From: Pseudomonas sp. PB101
Lineage (GTDB): Bacteria; Pseudomonadota; Gammaproteobacteria; Pseudomonadales; Pseudomonadaceae
Direction: 5' to 3'
Assembly: GCF_009764265.1 (NCBI RefSeq)
Contig: NZ_RWIR01000029.1
Coordinates: forward strand, 1-64,000
DNA: 64,000 bases
The notes beneath the pieces were generated by a model that saw only the letters and a program-made list of their open reading frames with translations, was not told where the DNA came from and made no database searches. Each line of letters opens with the position of its first letter. Position 1 is the first letter of the stretch. The translations under genes and the position numbers were made by a program. This document shows, in pieces, positions 1 through 9,270 of the stretch.

Positions 1-64
1 GTAGGAGCCGGCTTGCTGGCGATGGCGTCCTTGAAAATGCCATCGCCAGCAAGCCGGCTCCTAC
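1..64. repeat. REP palindrome pair (GCCGGCTTGC class)
   Basis: Two inverted REP units, GTAGGAGCCGGCTTGCTGGC at the left and its complement at the right, enclose a spacer of about ten bases. The same arms recur at 18537, 31420 (left arm only) and 45649. Such intergenic palindromes are typical of the P. fluorescens group and are spread by RAYT transposases acting in trans; no RAYT gene lies in this window. Confidence 0.9.
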
Positions 65-94
65 GAAAGCGACACTGGCGCCATGTTTTTGAGG

Positions 95-128
95 AAAAAA
101 AAACGCCCCGAACCAGTCGGGGCGTTTT
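95..128 (-). terminator. Rho-independent terminator after fabB
   Basis: A GC stem CGCCCCG/CGGGGCG (104-110 with 118-124) with a seven-base loop is followed, in the minus direction, by a run of about nine U. It lies about 25 bases beyond the fabB stop codon and should end the fabA-fabB transcript. Confidence 0.85.
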
Positions 129-152
129 CATGTGCGGTTCAGCAGCGGGAAA

Positions 153-1373
153 TTACTTGCCTTCCCAACGCTTCAGTACCAGCGTGGCGTTGGTGCCACC
201 GAAACCGAAGCTGTTGCTCATCACGGTGTTGATGGTGGCGTTTTCGCGGGTCTTGGTCAGCACCGGCAGATCGGCCACTTCAGGGTCCAGTTCGTCGATG
301 TTGGCGGAACCGGCAATGAAGTTGCCTTCCATCATCAGCATGCAGTAGATCGCTTCGTGAACGCCGGCGGCGCCCAGGGAGTGACCCGACAGGCTCTTGG
401 TGGAGCTGATGGCCGGAGCCTTGTCGCCGAACACTTCACGCACACCTTTCATTTCCGCGACGTCGCCGACCGGAGTCGAAGTGCCGTGGGTGTTCAGGTA
501 GTCGATCGGGGTGTCGACGGTGGACAGCGCCTGCTGCATGCAGCGGATCGCGCCTTCGCCACTCGGGGCAACCATGTCGTAGCCGTCGGAGGTCGCGCCG
601 TAGCCGACGATTTCCGCGTAGATTTTTGCGCCACGGGCCAGAGCGTGTTCCAGCTCTTCAACCACGACCATGCCGCCACCACCGGCAATGACGAAACCGT
701 CACGGTCAGCGTCGTAGGCACGGGAGGCTTTTTCCGGGGTGTCGTTGCGCTTGCTGGACAGGGCGCCCATGGCGTCGAACAGGAACGACTGGCTCCAGTG
801 CTCTTCTTCACCGCCACCGGCGAAGACGATGTCCTGCTTGCCCATCTGGATCTGTTCCATGGCGGTACCGATGCAGTGAGCACTGGTGGCGCAGGCAGAA
901 GCGATGGAGTAGTTCAGGCCCTTGATCTTGAACGGAGTGGCCAGGCAAGCCGAAACGGTGCTGCTCATGGTCCGCGTGACGCGGTATGGGCCGACGCGCT
1001 TGACGCCTTTCTCGCGCAGGATGTCCAGCGCTTCCATCTGGTTCAGGGTCGATGCGCCACCGGAACCGGCGATCAGGCCGGTACGCGGGTTGGACACCTG
1101 CTCTTCGGTCAGACCGGAGTCGGTGATGGCGTCTTTCATGGCCAGGTAGGCATAAGCTGCCGCGTGGCCGACGAAGCGATAGATCTTGCGATCGATCAGT
1201 TCTTCAAGGTTGAGGTCGATGGAGCCGGAAACCTGGCTACGCAGACCCATTTCGGCATATTCCGGGTTGAACCGGATGCCAGGGCGGCTTGCACGCAGGT
1301 TAGCGGAGACGGTCTCTTTGTCATTGCCCAGGCAAGAAACGATGCCCAGACCAGTGATAACGACGCGGCGCAT
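153..1373 (-). CDS. fabB: beta-ketoacyl-ACP synthase I FabB
   Basis: A 406-residue condensing enzyme that elongates acyl-ACP with malonyl-ACP and is needed to extend the cis-unsaturated intermediate made by FabA. The thiolase fold is complete: the nucleophilic Cys is in SACATSAHC, and the two catalytic His are in [11 protein letters not shown] and [14 protein letters not shown]. The C-terminus has the usual [12 protein letters not shown]. It starts 11 bases after the fabA stop, so the two are co-transcribed. The neighbour fabA separates it from the paralogous fabF at 61903, which carries ACTTGTHC at the active site. Confidence 0.97.
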   Translation of the reverse strand: MRRVVITGLGIVSCLGNDKETVSANLRASRPGIRFNPEYAEMGLRSQVSGSIDLNLEELIDRKIYRFVGHAAAYAYLAMKDAITDSGLTEEQVSNPRTGLIAGSGGASTLNQMEALDILREKGVKRVGPYRVTRTMSSTVSACLATPFKIKGLNYSIASACATSAHCIGTAMEQIQMGKQDIVFAGGGEEEHWSQSFLFDAMGALSSKRNDTPEKASRAYDADRDGFVIAGGGGMVVVEELEHALARGAKIYAEIVGYGATSDGYDMVAPSGEGAIRCMQQALSTVDTPIDYLNTHGTSTPVGDVAEMKGVREVFGDKAPAISSTKSLSGHSLGAAGVHEAIYCMLMMEGNFIAGSANIDELDPEVADLPVLTKTRENATINTVMSNSFGFGGTNATLVLKRWEGK

Positions 1374-1384
1374 GCGGATAACCC

Positions 1385-1900
1385 TTAGAAGTTGTCAGTG
1401 GAGGTGAACACGCCGACCCGGAGGCCTTCGGCGGTGTAGATTTCGCGACCGTCGACAGTCACCGAACCGTCGGCAATGGCCAGGTTCAGCTTGCCCTTGA
1501 GGACGCGCTTGATATGAATGTTATAGGTGACTTTCTTGGCGGTCGGCAGGACCTGGCCGAAGAATTTCACTTCGCCCGAACCCAGCGCACGGCCACGGCC
1601 CGGCAGGCCTTGCCAGCCCAGGAAGAAGCCGACCAGTTGCCACATGGCGTCGAGGCCCAGGCAGCCCGGCATCACCGGATCGCCTTCGAAGTGGCAGGCG
1701 AAGAACCACAGGTCCGGATTGATATCCAGCTCGGCGACCAATTCACCTTTGCCGTACTTGCCACCTTCTTCGCTGATCAGGGTGATGCGATCAACCATCA
1801 GCATGTTCGGGGCGGGCAGTTGCGCGTTACCTGGGCCGAACAGCTCACCGCGACTGCAGCGCAGCAGGTCTTCCCGGGTAAAGGCGTTTTGTTTGGTCAT
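1385..1900 (-). CDS. fabA: 3-hydroxydecanoyl-ACP dehydratase/isomerase FabA
   Basis: A 171-residue hotdog enzyme that dehydrates 3-hydroxydecanoyl-ACP and isomerises the trans-2 product to cis-3-decenoyl-ACP, the entry to anaerobic unsaturated fatty acid synthesis. The catalytic His lies in [10 protein letters not shown] and the Asp in [10 protein letters not shown]. Length and start ([12 protein letters not shown]) match the family, with a GAGGAGC ribosome binding site just upstream. It is first in the fabA-fabB operon. An imperfect palindrome about 130 bases upstream resembles the DesT operator and may mediate control by acyl-CoA saturation. Confidence 0.97.
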   Translation of the reverse strand: MTKQNAFTREDLLRCSRGELFGPGNAQLPAPNMLMVDRITLISEEGGKYGKGELVAELDINPDLWFFACHFEGDPVMPGCLGLDAMWQLVGFFLGWQGLPGRGRALGSGEVKFFGQVLPTAKKVTYNIHIKRVLKGKLNLAIADGSVTVDGREIYTAEGLRVGVFTSTDNF

Positions 1901-2031
1901 GCGAGCTCCTCAATAGTCCCATGCGGCAGGTGGGGCAAATCTTCCCGGCCGATCGAAGCGTTCATGCCTCGAACCGGCAGCCTACTCATAGACTATTGCG
2001 TTGTGGTGAAAGTCACAGCACCAAGGACATG

Positions 2032-2049
2032 AATGTACACTTGTGCACT
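2032..2049. promoter_or_regulatory. possible DesT-type operator upstream of fabA
   Basis: On the minus strand the site reads AGTGCACAAGTGTACATT, an imperfect dyad with GTGCAC and GTGTAC half sites. P. aeruginosa DesT is known to bind a palindrome of the form AGTGAACGCTTGTTGACT and to influence fabAB; by eye 12 of 18 positions agree. The assignment is inferred from this likeness and from its position upstream of fabA. Confidence 0.4.
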
Positions 2050-2147
2050 GAAATTTTTATTCAAGCCCCTTTTCGGGCCTGTACGGGTGCCTAAGACTGC
2101 CGCACTTTCGCCTTTCACGCCAGTCGCAGATGGTCGAAAGGCCTGCA

Positions 2148-4049
2148 CTACTGCACCCAACGTTGCAGAATTTGCTGCAGATCAGTGCGTTTGAACGGCT
2201 TGGCCAGGTAATCGTTCATCCCTGCCGACAGGCAGGCTTCGCGATCGCCCTGCAGGGCGTTGGCAGTCAGCGCGATGATCGGCAGGTCGGTGCAACCGGG
2301 CAGCTTGCGGATTTGCCGGGTGGCTTCGTAGCCATCGATGACCGGCAAGCGGCAATCCATCAGGATCGCTTCGAAAATCAGGCTCTCGGCACTGCGTACC
2401 GCCTGGGCGCCGTCGGCCACGACACTGACCTTGAAACCCAGGCTGCGCAACATGGCTTCGATGACCGTCTGGTTGACCGGATTGTCTTCGACCAGCAGCA
2501 CATTGCGTCCTTCGCCGTTGCTGTTGCGCGGTTGCGCGCGTGGCGCCAGCGGCGGTTGTGTCTGCTGGTGCAGTGCCAGGGGAATTTCCAGGGTGAACAC
2601 CGAACCGCGGCCTTCCTCACTCTGCGCACGCAGGGTGCCACCCATGCGTTCGGCGAGGGTGCGGGCAATCGGCAGGCCCAGCCCGGTGCCGCCGTAGCGC
2701 CTTGAAATGGAGCTGTCGGCCTGCTGGAACGCGTTGAACATCAATTCCAGGCTTTGCGCCGGAATGCCGATGCCGCTGTCGCGCACGGTGCAGGTGAACC
2801 ACAGCAACTCGTGATCCAGCGATTGCCACTGTGCCTCGATGGTGACGCGGCCCTGTTCGGTGAACTTCAACGCATTGCCGACCAGGTTGACCAGAATCTG
2901 CCGGATACGCGTCGGGTCGCCCTTGACCTGCAGGCTGCGCATGTCGTCGGGGATCATCAGTTGCAGGTCGAGACCGCGTTGTGCGGCGCTGTGCTGGAAC
3001 GACTGGGCGCAACTGCCGATCAGGTCGCTGAGGTTGAACGCAATGTGCTCCAGCTCCAGTTCCGAACGTTCGATCCGCGAGAAATCGAGGATGTCGTTGA
3101 TGACCTTGAGCAGGTGCTCGGTGGATTCCGAGGCCAGCGCCGCGTACTCCACCTGTTCCTCGGTCATGTCGGTGGTTTCCAACAACTGCAGCATGCCCAG
3201 TACGCCATTCATGGGCGTGCGCAGTTCATGGCTCATCATGGCGAGGAAGTCGGACTTGGCGTTGTTGGCCTTTTCCGCTTCTTCGCGTGTCTGGATCAAC
3301 TGCGCCATGGCTTGATGCTGTTCGCGGCTGGCCTGTTCGAGACCGCTGGCGAGGTTGTTGATGTGTTGCGACAACGCCCCCAGTTCGGCGTCGTCGACAA
3401 TGGGCAGCGGTGTTTTGTAGTCGCCGTCCTGAATCGCCTTGACCGCATTGCCGATATCACGGATCGGTTGCGACAGGCTGCCCGCCAGACGCCGGGCCAC
3501 GATGAAGGTAAACAGCAGGGCGAACAGCGCCAGAATCGCAGCCTTGAGGACGATTTCCTGCTGGCGACGGCTGAAGGCATCGTTGGACAGGCCGACGATC
3601 ACCCGGCCCAGATAGTCTTCGGCGGGGGCCGCGCTGACGGTTTTGCTGCTCTGGAAAAAGTCATTGTGCAGCGCGATGCGCTGGAGCCGGATCGGTGCCT
3701 GGAATACTTCGAGTTGTTGCGCGCGGTTGTGGTGTTCGTTCGGTTGTTCGACGTACACCAGAACCCGGTTGGCGCTGTCCTGGATCTCCAGAAAGCTCAC
3801 GTTGGGCGTGGCCAGCGTTGCCTTGAGCAAGGTTTCGAGCACTTCGCTGTTGCCCGAGATCACCCCGTATTCGGTGGCGGGGGCCAGTTGGTTGGCGATC
3901 AATTGGCCGGTGTGAGTGATTTCCTGACGCAGATCCTGAATGCGTACGAAGGTGAAGAAGCTGATCAGCAACAAGGTCAGCAGCAGGGCAGGGCCGAGGC
4001 TGATGAGTTGGGTGCGGGTGTTGATGTCCCAGCGACGGCGAAAGTTCAT
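2148..4049 (-). CDS. hybrid sensor histidine kinase, PA1611-like
   Basis: A 633-residue inner-membrane hybrid kinase. Transmembrane segments at about 15-35 and 165-186 bracket a periplasmic sensor of about 130 residues. A HAMP segment (about 187-240), a HisKA domain with phospho-acceptor His 274 in MMSHELRTP, an HATPase with DSGIGIP and GGTGLGL, and a C-terminal receiver with phospho-acceptor Asp 565 in ILMDCRLP follow. There is no HPt domain, so phosphate must pass to a separate protein. The position next to fabA matches P. aeruginosa PA1611, a kinase reported to interact with RetS and to feed HptB; orthology is inferred from synteny and architecture. It overlaps the binding-protein gene by four bases and ends the operon. 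Confidence 0.9.
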   Translation of the reverse strand: MNFRRRWDINTRTQLISLGPALLLTLLLISFFTFVRIQDLRQEITHTGQLIANQLAPATEYGVISGNSEVLETLLKATLATPNVSFLEIQDSANRVLVYVEQPNEHHNRAQQLEVFQAPIRLQRIALHNDFFQSSKTVSAAPAEDYLGRVIVGLSNDAFSRRQQEIVLKAAILALFALLFTFIVARRLAGSLSQPIRDIGNAVKAIQDGDYKTPLPIVDDAELGALSQHINNLASGLEQASREQHQAMAQLIQTREEAEKANNAKSDFLAMMSHELRTPMNGVLGMLQLLETTDMTEEQVEYAALASESTEHLLKVINDILDFSRIERSELELEHIAFNLSDLIGSCAQSFQHSAAQRGLDLQLMIPDDMRSLQVKGDPTRIRQILVNLVGNALKFTEQGRVTIEAQWQSLDHELLWFTCTVRDSGIGIPAQSLELMFNAFQQADSSISRRYGGTGLGLPIARTLAERMGGTLRAQSEEGRGSVFTLEIPLALHQQTQPPLAPRAQPRNSNGEGRNVLLVEDNPVNQTVIEAMLRSLGFKVSVVADGAQAVRSAESLIFEAILMDCRLPVIDGYEATRQIRKLPGCTDLPIIALTANALQGDREACLSAGMNDYLAKPFKRTDLQQILQRWVQ

Positions 4050-4966
4050 GGGCGGCGTTCTCCTTCAGCCAGCAACGTGGCGACAGACGCTTCGTTGATC
4101 TGCTCGATACCCAGGGAGCGCGCTACTTGCGGGTTGCTCGCGACTTTGAATCGCTGGGGATAATGGCTGCGCGGCCAGGTGGCCGGGGGCCGGTCGAGCA
4201 ATTCGTTGAGTACCGCCAGCCAATCGTCCTGATCGCTATAGGTGCTGGCCAGGCTCCCGGCCTTGACGAATCCGGCGTTGGGTCCGATCAGCGCCACTTG
4301 GCGCGAGTAGCTGCTCAGCAGCAGGTTTTTTGCGGTTTGCGGGTTGTACAGGTCGGCGTCGTCCAGGCCCAGCAACACGTCGCTGTTCTTCAGCAAGGCC
4401 TGCAACGGACGACTGTCGTGAATGTTGTCCCAGCGCTGGGTGACCACCTCGAGACCCAGGGGGCGGGCGGCTTCACGCAGCTCAGCCAACAGGAACTCAC
4501 TGTGGTTGTCGTAGAGCACGCCGATGCGTTTGGCTTGGGGTAACAGGGTGTGGGTCAAGCGCAACTGGCGATCCACGGGTGGATCGCTCCATAGCAGGCA
4601 AAGACGCGCAGGCAGCGTGTTGTTCAAGCGTTGCCGGGCTTGCAGGCGGCTGATGCGCAGCACCAGTGTCGCCGGGCCCTCGGCGTCCTGCAGGCGCCAG
4701 TCGAGGCTGGGCAGGTCGAGCAGTATCAAACGGATGTTTTCCGGCAACCTGTCGGGGATCGGCAAACTGGCCAGTGCCTGGAATCGTACGTTGTCGCTCG
4801 GTCGCAACTCGCTCAAGGCCTGGGTAAACGCCCGCACACCGGGGCTGTCTTCGGCCCCCGTGAGCAAAATGTCGGCGGCGTTACCCGCCGGGCTGCCGAA
4901 CAACAGGCACAGCATGGCCAGCAACCGACCCAGGGACGGCATTTTCCAGGCCGGGCGATAACGCAT
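4046..4966 (-). CDS. periplasmic binding protein of ABC type (PF04392-like)
   Basis: A 306-residue protein with an N-terminal signal peptide (hydrophobic LLAMLCLLFG, cleavage near GNAAD). The body resembles the ABC substrate-binding family with a periplasmic binding fold: a strand-rich start (ILLTGAEDSPGVRAF), a central RIGVLYDNHSE strand-turn, and a VLLGLDDADLYN segment that would line the hinge. No permease or ATPase gene is adjacent, which argues against simple import. It lies one base after the receptor stop and overlaps the kinase start by four bases, so it more likely presents a ligand to the kinase sensor domain. The ligand is unknown. Confidence 0.75.
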   Translation of the reverse strand: MRYRPAWKMPSLGRLLAMLCLLFGSPAGNAADILLTGAEDSPGVRAFTQALSELRPSDNVRFQALASLPIPDRLPENIRLILLDLPSLDWRLQDAEGPATLVLRISRLQARQRLNNTLPARLCLLWSDPPVDRQLRLTHTLLPQAKRIGVLYDNHSEFLLAELREAARPLGLEVVTQRWDNIHDSRPLQALLKNSDVLLGLDDADLYNPQTAKNLLLSSYSRQVALIGPNAGFVKAGSLASTYSDQDDWLAVLNELLDRPPATWPRSHYPQRFKVASNPQVARSLGIEQINEASVATLLAEGERRP

Positions 4967-4967
4967 C

Positions 4968-7118
4968 CTAAAGCTCCAGCTCCGCGCTGAAATACATCAC
5001 GTGGCGCTGGTCATAGTTGTTGTCGTTGAAGGTGGCTGGCTGATTGTCCAACCGCTGCTGGAGCACTCCGGCCAGTTCCAGGCTGGCCTTGCCCAAGGCG
5101 ATGCGTTTGGCAATGCGCGCATCGACCCGTTCGAAGCGATAGCCGTTGAGGGCGTCATCGCCATAATAGAAAAGCGCACTGTTCCAGCCTTGTCCCCAAT
5201 CCCTCAGCCATCCGGCCGAACCGCTGTTGCGTGCGGTCTGCCTGGCATCCAGCGGGTTGCTGGCGTCGGCATCGACGTAGGCATAGGTCAATCGCAGGCG
5301 ATCGAGGTTGCCGACACGCCAGTCCAGCTGGGTTTCGGCTCCCGTAAAACGCTCTTTGTTCGCATTGCTGGCGATGTACTGATTGTTGCGCAGTGGTTCG
5401 CTGATCATGCCGGTGATTTCGTCGTGGAACAGCTTCACGTCGAGCGCCAGCCCAGGCTCCGGAAAGTAGCCGTTGTAGCCCAGTTCCCGGGAGCGCATGT
5501 GCTCTTGATCAAGGTCGCCGGGGCCGCGGGTCCTGACGAAATAGCGGGCGCTGGACTGGCCAAAGGCGCCGGGCCTGAGGTTGGAGACCTGATAGCTCCA
5601 GTTGACGTTGTTCTCGAACATGTCCGGCGAACGCACAGCCTCGGAATACACCGCACGCAAGCCGTGGCGCGGATTGATCAGGTAGTTCACGGCCATGCGA
5701 GGTGTCAGCGAGCTGCCGATCAAGCGGGTGTCCTCGAACATGGCACCGCCCTGCAGCAGCCAGTGTTCGCTGGCGCGCCACTCGAACTGGCCGAACGCCC
5801 GCCAGATCGTGTCATCGAGAGTGCCATTGAAGTAGGTCTCGGAATCCGCCCGGTCGTAACGATAGTTCATGCCGCTGACCAGCCGCAGGTTATCGGCAAG
5901 GCTCAGGGTGTCCTGCAGTTCGAGGTCGTAGCGCGATTCCCGGGTGCTCTGGTCGATGTCGCCACAAACGGTCTGGCTCGCGCCGTTGCGCCATTGATCG
6001 AGTACCTGGTTGGCCACCGCCTGCTCGGCGGGTGTGCCGGCCGGCGCGCCACGGCCGATGAAGCGTGTGATGTTGCGGGCCAGCCGTTCGGTGTAGTTCG
6101 GGTTCAACTGCCAGAGTTCGGTCAGTTGCGGGCTGAACGACACTTCTGCGTCGCAGGCACGCCAGGTTTGCTGGCGATCCCAGTGTTGGGCCGAGCCCTG
6201 GATATAAAGGCTGTGGTCGGGATTGATGTCCAGATTCCAGCGCAATGAGCCGGCGTAGTCCTTGGCCGTGACGTCGGAGTCGTCGCCCGCGCGGGTAATC
6301 CCCGGGAACACCGGTCGGTAGGTATAGGGTCGCTGGTTGGTGCCGTCCTTGGCATTCAATTGCCAATCGAGGCTTTGCCGTTCGTCGAGGGCCTGGCTGA
6401 CGGCCAGGTTGAAGCGATCGAGGCGGCGACTGTCATGATAGTCGGCTCCGGTTCGGTCAGTGTCGAAGCCGTCGTCCTGCTGGCCGGACAGGGACAGGCG
6501 CAAGTCACCGTCTTCCCAACCCATGCCCTGGCTGGCGTAAAAGTCGTTGATGCCGCGCTGGCCCCGGGTGACTTTCAGGCGCGTGCCGTGACTGTCGGCC
6601 GGCCGCCGGGTGATGATATTGACCACCGCCATCAGGGCGTTGGCGCCGTAGCTGACGGTATTCGGCCCGCGAAAGACTTCGATGCGCTCGATGTCCTCCA
6701 TGGCCACCGGAATGTCACTCCAGTCCACCGTGGCCAGGCCGGCGCGATACACCGAGCGCCCGTCGATCAGCACTTGCATGCGCCGCGCTTGCGTCGCATT
6801 GGTGCCGTGGTAGTTCACCGCCGCCTGATTGCCGCTGATGTTGCCGACCATCATCCCCGGCACCAGTCGCAGCAGCTCGCTGATGTCGCGGGCACCACTG
6901 GCGTGGATCAGGGCGCTGTCGATCACCGTCATGCTTCCGGGAACCGCGGCCGGCGATTGCTTCAGGCGCGTGGCCGTGAGCACCTGCGGCAGCTGTTCGC
7001 TGTCCAGGAACAGATCGTCGGCCAGCAATGGCGAGCTGAACATCAGCGCCAGTACCAGAGGCGAATGCGGTGAAGGAGCCGACACAACACATCCCTGTCC
7101 ATGATTGATGGCGCGCAT
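4968..7118 (-). CDS. TonB-dependent outer-membrane receptor
   Basis: A 716-residue receptor from the ATG at 7118; an upstream in-frame ATG at 7145 would add nine residues lacking signal-peptide character. The signal peptide (SPLVLALMFSSPLLAD) is followed by a TonB-box-like stretch (LPQVLTATRL), a plug domain (about 45-155, with RIEVFRGPNTVSYGANALMA), and a beta barrel to the C-terminus. There is no N-terminal STN signalling domain, so it is not a FecA-type anti-sigma partner. It is first in a three-gene operon with a periplasmic binding protein and a hybrid kinase. The substrate cannot be read from sequence; siderophore, cobalamin or another scarce ligand are all possible. Confidence 0.9.
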   Translation of the reverse strand: MRAINHGQGCVVSAPSPHSPLVLALMFSSPLLADDLFLDSEQLPQVLTATRLKQSPAAVPGSMTVIDSALIHASGARDISELLRLVPGMMVGNISGNQAAVNYHGTNATQARRMQVLIDGRSVYRAGLATVDWSDIPVAMEDIERIEVFRGPNTVSYGANALMAVVNIITRRPADSHGTRLKVTRGQRGINDFYASQGMGWEDGDLRLSLSGQQDDGFDTDRTGADYHDSRRLDRFNLAVSQALDERQSLDWQLNAKDGTNQRPYTYRPVFPGITRAGDDSDVTAKDYAGSLRWNLDINPDHSLYIQGSAQHWDRQQTWRACDAEVSFSPQLTELWQLNPNYTERLARNITRFIGRGAPAGTPAEQAVANQVLDQWRNGASQTVCGDIDQSTRESRYDLELQDTLSLADNLRLVSGMNYRYDRADSETYFNGTLDDTIWRAFGQFEWRASEHWLLQGGAMFEDTRLIGSSLTPRMAVNYLINPRHGLRAVYSEAVRSPDMFENNVNWSYQVSNLRPGAFGQSSARYFVRTRGPGDLDQEHMRSRELGYNGYFPEPGLALDVKLFHDEITGMISEPLRNNQYIASNANKERFTGAETQLDWRVGNLDRLRLTYAYVDADASNPLDARQTARNSGSAGWLRDWGQGWNSALFYYGDDALNGYRFERVDARIAKRIALGKASLELAGVLQQRLDNQPATFNDNNYDQRHVMYFSAELEL

Positions 7119-7280
7119 GTTAACCGAGCCGAACGACTTTTCCATTCACGATGTCTGCATTTTCCTCGGCTTTATTGGTCTTCTTCCTACGGGTAGCTGT
7201 ATTTGATGTCGGGGCTGGCCGCCGATGGGCTGCCCCGTATAATGCCGAGATCGCCACTGGTATGGATTAACGGATTGCAT

Positions 7281-8306
7281 ATGACTGAACAGCGCCCGAT
7301 TGCGGTCCTGGGAGGCGGAAGTTTTGGAACCGCCGTGGCTAATCTGCTGGCCGAGAACGGGCATCAGGTCCTTCAGTGGATGCGTGACCCCGAACAGGCC
7401 GAGGCCATTCGGGTCAATCGCGAAAACCCGCGTTACCTCAAAGGCATCAAGATTCTGCCTGGCGTCACAGCGGTGACCGACCTGCAAGCCACCCTGGATG
7501 CCTGTGACCTGTGTTTCGTCGCATTGCCGTCCAGCGCACTGCGCTCGGTGCTGGTGCCGCACGCCGATCGCCTGACCGGCAAGATGCTGGTGAGCCTGAC
7601 CAAGGGCATCGAAGCCCACACGTTCAAGCTGATGAGCGAAATCCTCGAAGAGATCGCCCCGCAGGCGCGCATCGGCGTCCTGTCCGGCCCCAACCTGGCC
7701 CGTGAAATCGCCGAGCATGCGCTGACCGCCACGGTGGTCGCCAGTGAAGACGAAGCGCTGTGCCAGCAGGTCCAGGCCGCGCTGCATGGCCGCACCTTTC
7801 GTGTGTACGCCAGCGCCGACCGTTTCGGCGTGGAGTTGGGCGGGGCGTTGAAAAACGTCTACGCGATCATTGCCGGCATGGCGGTGGCGCTGGGCATGGG
7901 GGAAAACACCAAGAGCATGCTGATCACCCGGGCATTGGCGGAAATGACCCGTTTTGCGGTGAATCAGGGCGCCAACCCGATGACCTTCCTGGGCCTGGCG
8001 GGCGTGGGCGATCTGATCGTGACCTGTTCGTCGCCCAAAAGCCGCAACTATCAGGTCGGCTTCGCCCTCGGCCAGGGCCTGAGCCTGGACGAAGCCGTCA
8101 CACGCCTGGGCGAGGTCGCCGAAGGGGTCAACACCCTTAAAGTACTCAAGGCCAAGGCTCAGGAGGTTGGCGTGTACATGCCGCTGGTCGCCGGGCTTCA
8201 CGCGATCCTGTTCGAGGGGCGCACGCTGGAGCAGGTCATCGGTCTGTTGATGCGTGGCGAGCCGAAAACCGACGTCGACTTTATTTCCACCAGTGGTTTC
8301 AACTAA
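7281..8306 (+). CDS. gpsA: glycerol-3-phosphate dehydrogenase [NAD(P)+] GpsA
   Basis: A 341-residue cytosolic enzyme that reduces dihydroxyacetone phosphate to sn-glycerol-3-phosphate for phospholipid synthesis. The Rossmann motif GGGSFGTA is at the N-terminus, LTKGIE and SGPNLAREI follow, and the catalytic Lys is in [10 protein letters not shown]. The start [10 protein letters not shown] is chosen because an upstream extension in the same frame precedes the -10-like TATAAT at 7238-7243. It is divergent from the receptor operon and is followed by the DUF4389 gene after 31 bases. Confidence 0.96.
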   Translation: MTEQRPIAVLGGGSFGTAVANLLAENGHQVLQWMRDPEQAEAIRVNRENPRYLKGIKILPGVTAVTDLQATLDACDLCFVALPSSALRSVLVPHADRLTGKMLVSLTKGIEAHTFKLMSEILEEIAPQARIGVLSGPNLAREIAEHALTATVVASEDEALCQQVQAALHGRTFRVYASADRFGVELGGALKNVYAIIAGMAVALGMGENTKSMLITRALAEMTRFAVNQGANPMTFLGLAGVGDLIVTCSSPKSRNYQVGFALGQGLSLDEAVTRLGEVAEGVNTLKVLKAKAQEVGVYMPLVAGLHAILFEGRTLEQVIGLLMRGEPKTDVDFISTSGFN

Positions 8307-8337
8307 TCACGCTTGCCAGAAAAGCAGGGAGTTGCGC

Positions 8338-8685
8338 ATGAACGATCCAAAAGTAGAAGCCCAATACGAGTCCATCCTCCTGCGCGCGTTGTGGATGATC
8401 GTCTTCGTGCTGGTGTGGCAAGTGGCGCAGTTCATCCTTGGCGCCGTCGTGCTGGTGCAGTTGATCTATCGTTTGTTCTATGGCGCCCCGAGCGCCAGCC
8501 TGATGAACTTCGGCGACAGCCTGAGCCAGTTTCTGGCGCAGATCGGCCGGTTCGGCAGCTTTCACAGCGACCAGAAGCCCTGGCCGTTCGCCGACTGGCC
8601 GACGCCGCGTACGCCGGAAGGTGAAGCGCCGCATGTCGTGGCACCGGCACCGCATCCGGCCCGAGATGAGGAACCCAAGCTATGA
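8338..8685 (+). CDS. DUF4389 membrane protein
   Basis: A 115-residue protein of unknown function with one or two membrane segments (about 14-45, LWMIVFVLVWQVAQFILGAVVLVQL in part) and a C-terminal soluble tail rich in Pro and Glu. The length and the VQLIYRLFYGAPS signature fit the DUF4389 family. The stop overlaps the sixA start by four bases, so translation is probably coupled. Start chosen at MNDPKVEAQY, since the longer frame runs back into gpsA. Confidence 0.85.
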   Translation: MNDPKVEAQYESILLRALWMIVFVLVWQVAQFILGAVVLVQLIYRLFYGAPSASLMNFGDSLSQFLAQIGRFGSFHSDQKPWPFADWPTPRTPEGEAPHVVAPAPHPARDEEPKL

Positions 8686-9137
8686 AACTCTGGGTATTGC
8701 GTCATGGTGAAGCTGTACCGCACGGCTCCCGTCCCCACGATTCGGAGCGGGAACTGACGGAAAACGGTCGCAAGGAAGTATTGAAAGTCGCCGCAGAGCT
8801 GGTGGGGCAGCCGCTGACCGGCATTTACGCCAGCCCGTACCGGCGAGCGCAGCAAACCGCGCAGCTGGTACGGGATGCATTGGGTTTCGAACCGGAAATC
8901 CGTACCGTCGAGTGGCTGACACCGGACACGGAGCCGGACAAGGTGGCCGAACAGATGGTCGCGGTCAGCAACGTGTTGCTGGTCAGTCACAACCCGCTGG
9001 TGGGGAATCTGCTGAGCTACCTGCAACATGGTGCCGGACATCCGCCAGAGAGGGTCAGCACTGCCGGTCTGGCGGAGCTCAAGGGTGATGAGCTGCTGGT
9101 CGGGTCGATGAAACTCGACAGCATCAAGCACCCGTAG
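8682..9137 (+). CDS. sixA: phosphohistidine phosphatase SixA
   Basis: A 151-residue histidine phosphatase. The catalytic motif LRHGEA is at residues 4-9 and a second conserved His lies in LLVSHNPLVG near residue 107. In E. coli SixA acts on phosphohistidine of the nitrogen phosphotransferase protein NPr. It is translationally coupled to the upstream DUF4389 gene and ends just before a REP pair. Confidence 0.9.
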   Translation: MKLWVLRHGEAVPHGSRPHDSERELTENGRKEVLKVAAELVGQPLTGIYASPYRRAQQTAQLVRDALGFEPEIRTVEWLTPDTEPDKVAEQMVAVSNVLLVSHNPLVGNLLSYLQHGAGHPPERVSTAGLAELKGDELLVGSMKLDSIKHP

Positions 9138-9149
9138 CGCCGCTTTTCT

Positions 9150-9236
9150 GTGGGAGCGTGGCTTGCCCGCGAAGGCATCGACTCGGTTTACCTGAGGAAC
9201 CGTGGCGCCTGCATCGCGGGCAAGCCACGCTCCCAC
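9150..9236. repeat. REP palindrome pair (GCGTGGCTTGCCCGCG class)
   Basis: Arms GTGGGAGCGTGGCTTGCCCG and its complement flank a 40-odd-base interior. This is a third arm class, distinct from the GCCGGCTTGC and GCGAGCCTGC classes elsewhere in the window. It lies between sixA and the acyl-CoA synthetase. Confidence 0.88.
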
Positions 9237-9270
9237 AGGTACGACTCACCCCGAAGGTTTTGAATAAAAT

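Noticed and set aside
132..1388. 418-codon frame opposite fabB
   Set aside because: The fabB product has all catalytic motifs; the opposite frame is a product of high GC codon bias.
2754..4163. 469-codon frame opposite the hybrid kinase
   Set aside because: No motif or start signal; kinase motifs on the minus strand are complete.
9150..9236. REP pair considered as the terminator of sixA
   Set aside because: The stem is long but lacks a U run; it may slow decay of the mRNA but is not a canonical terminator.
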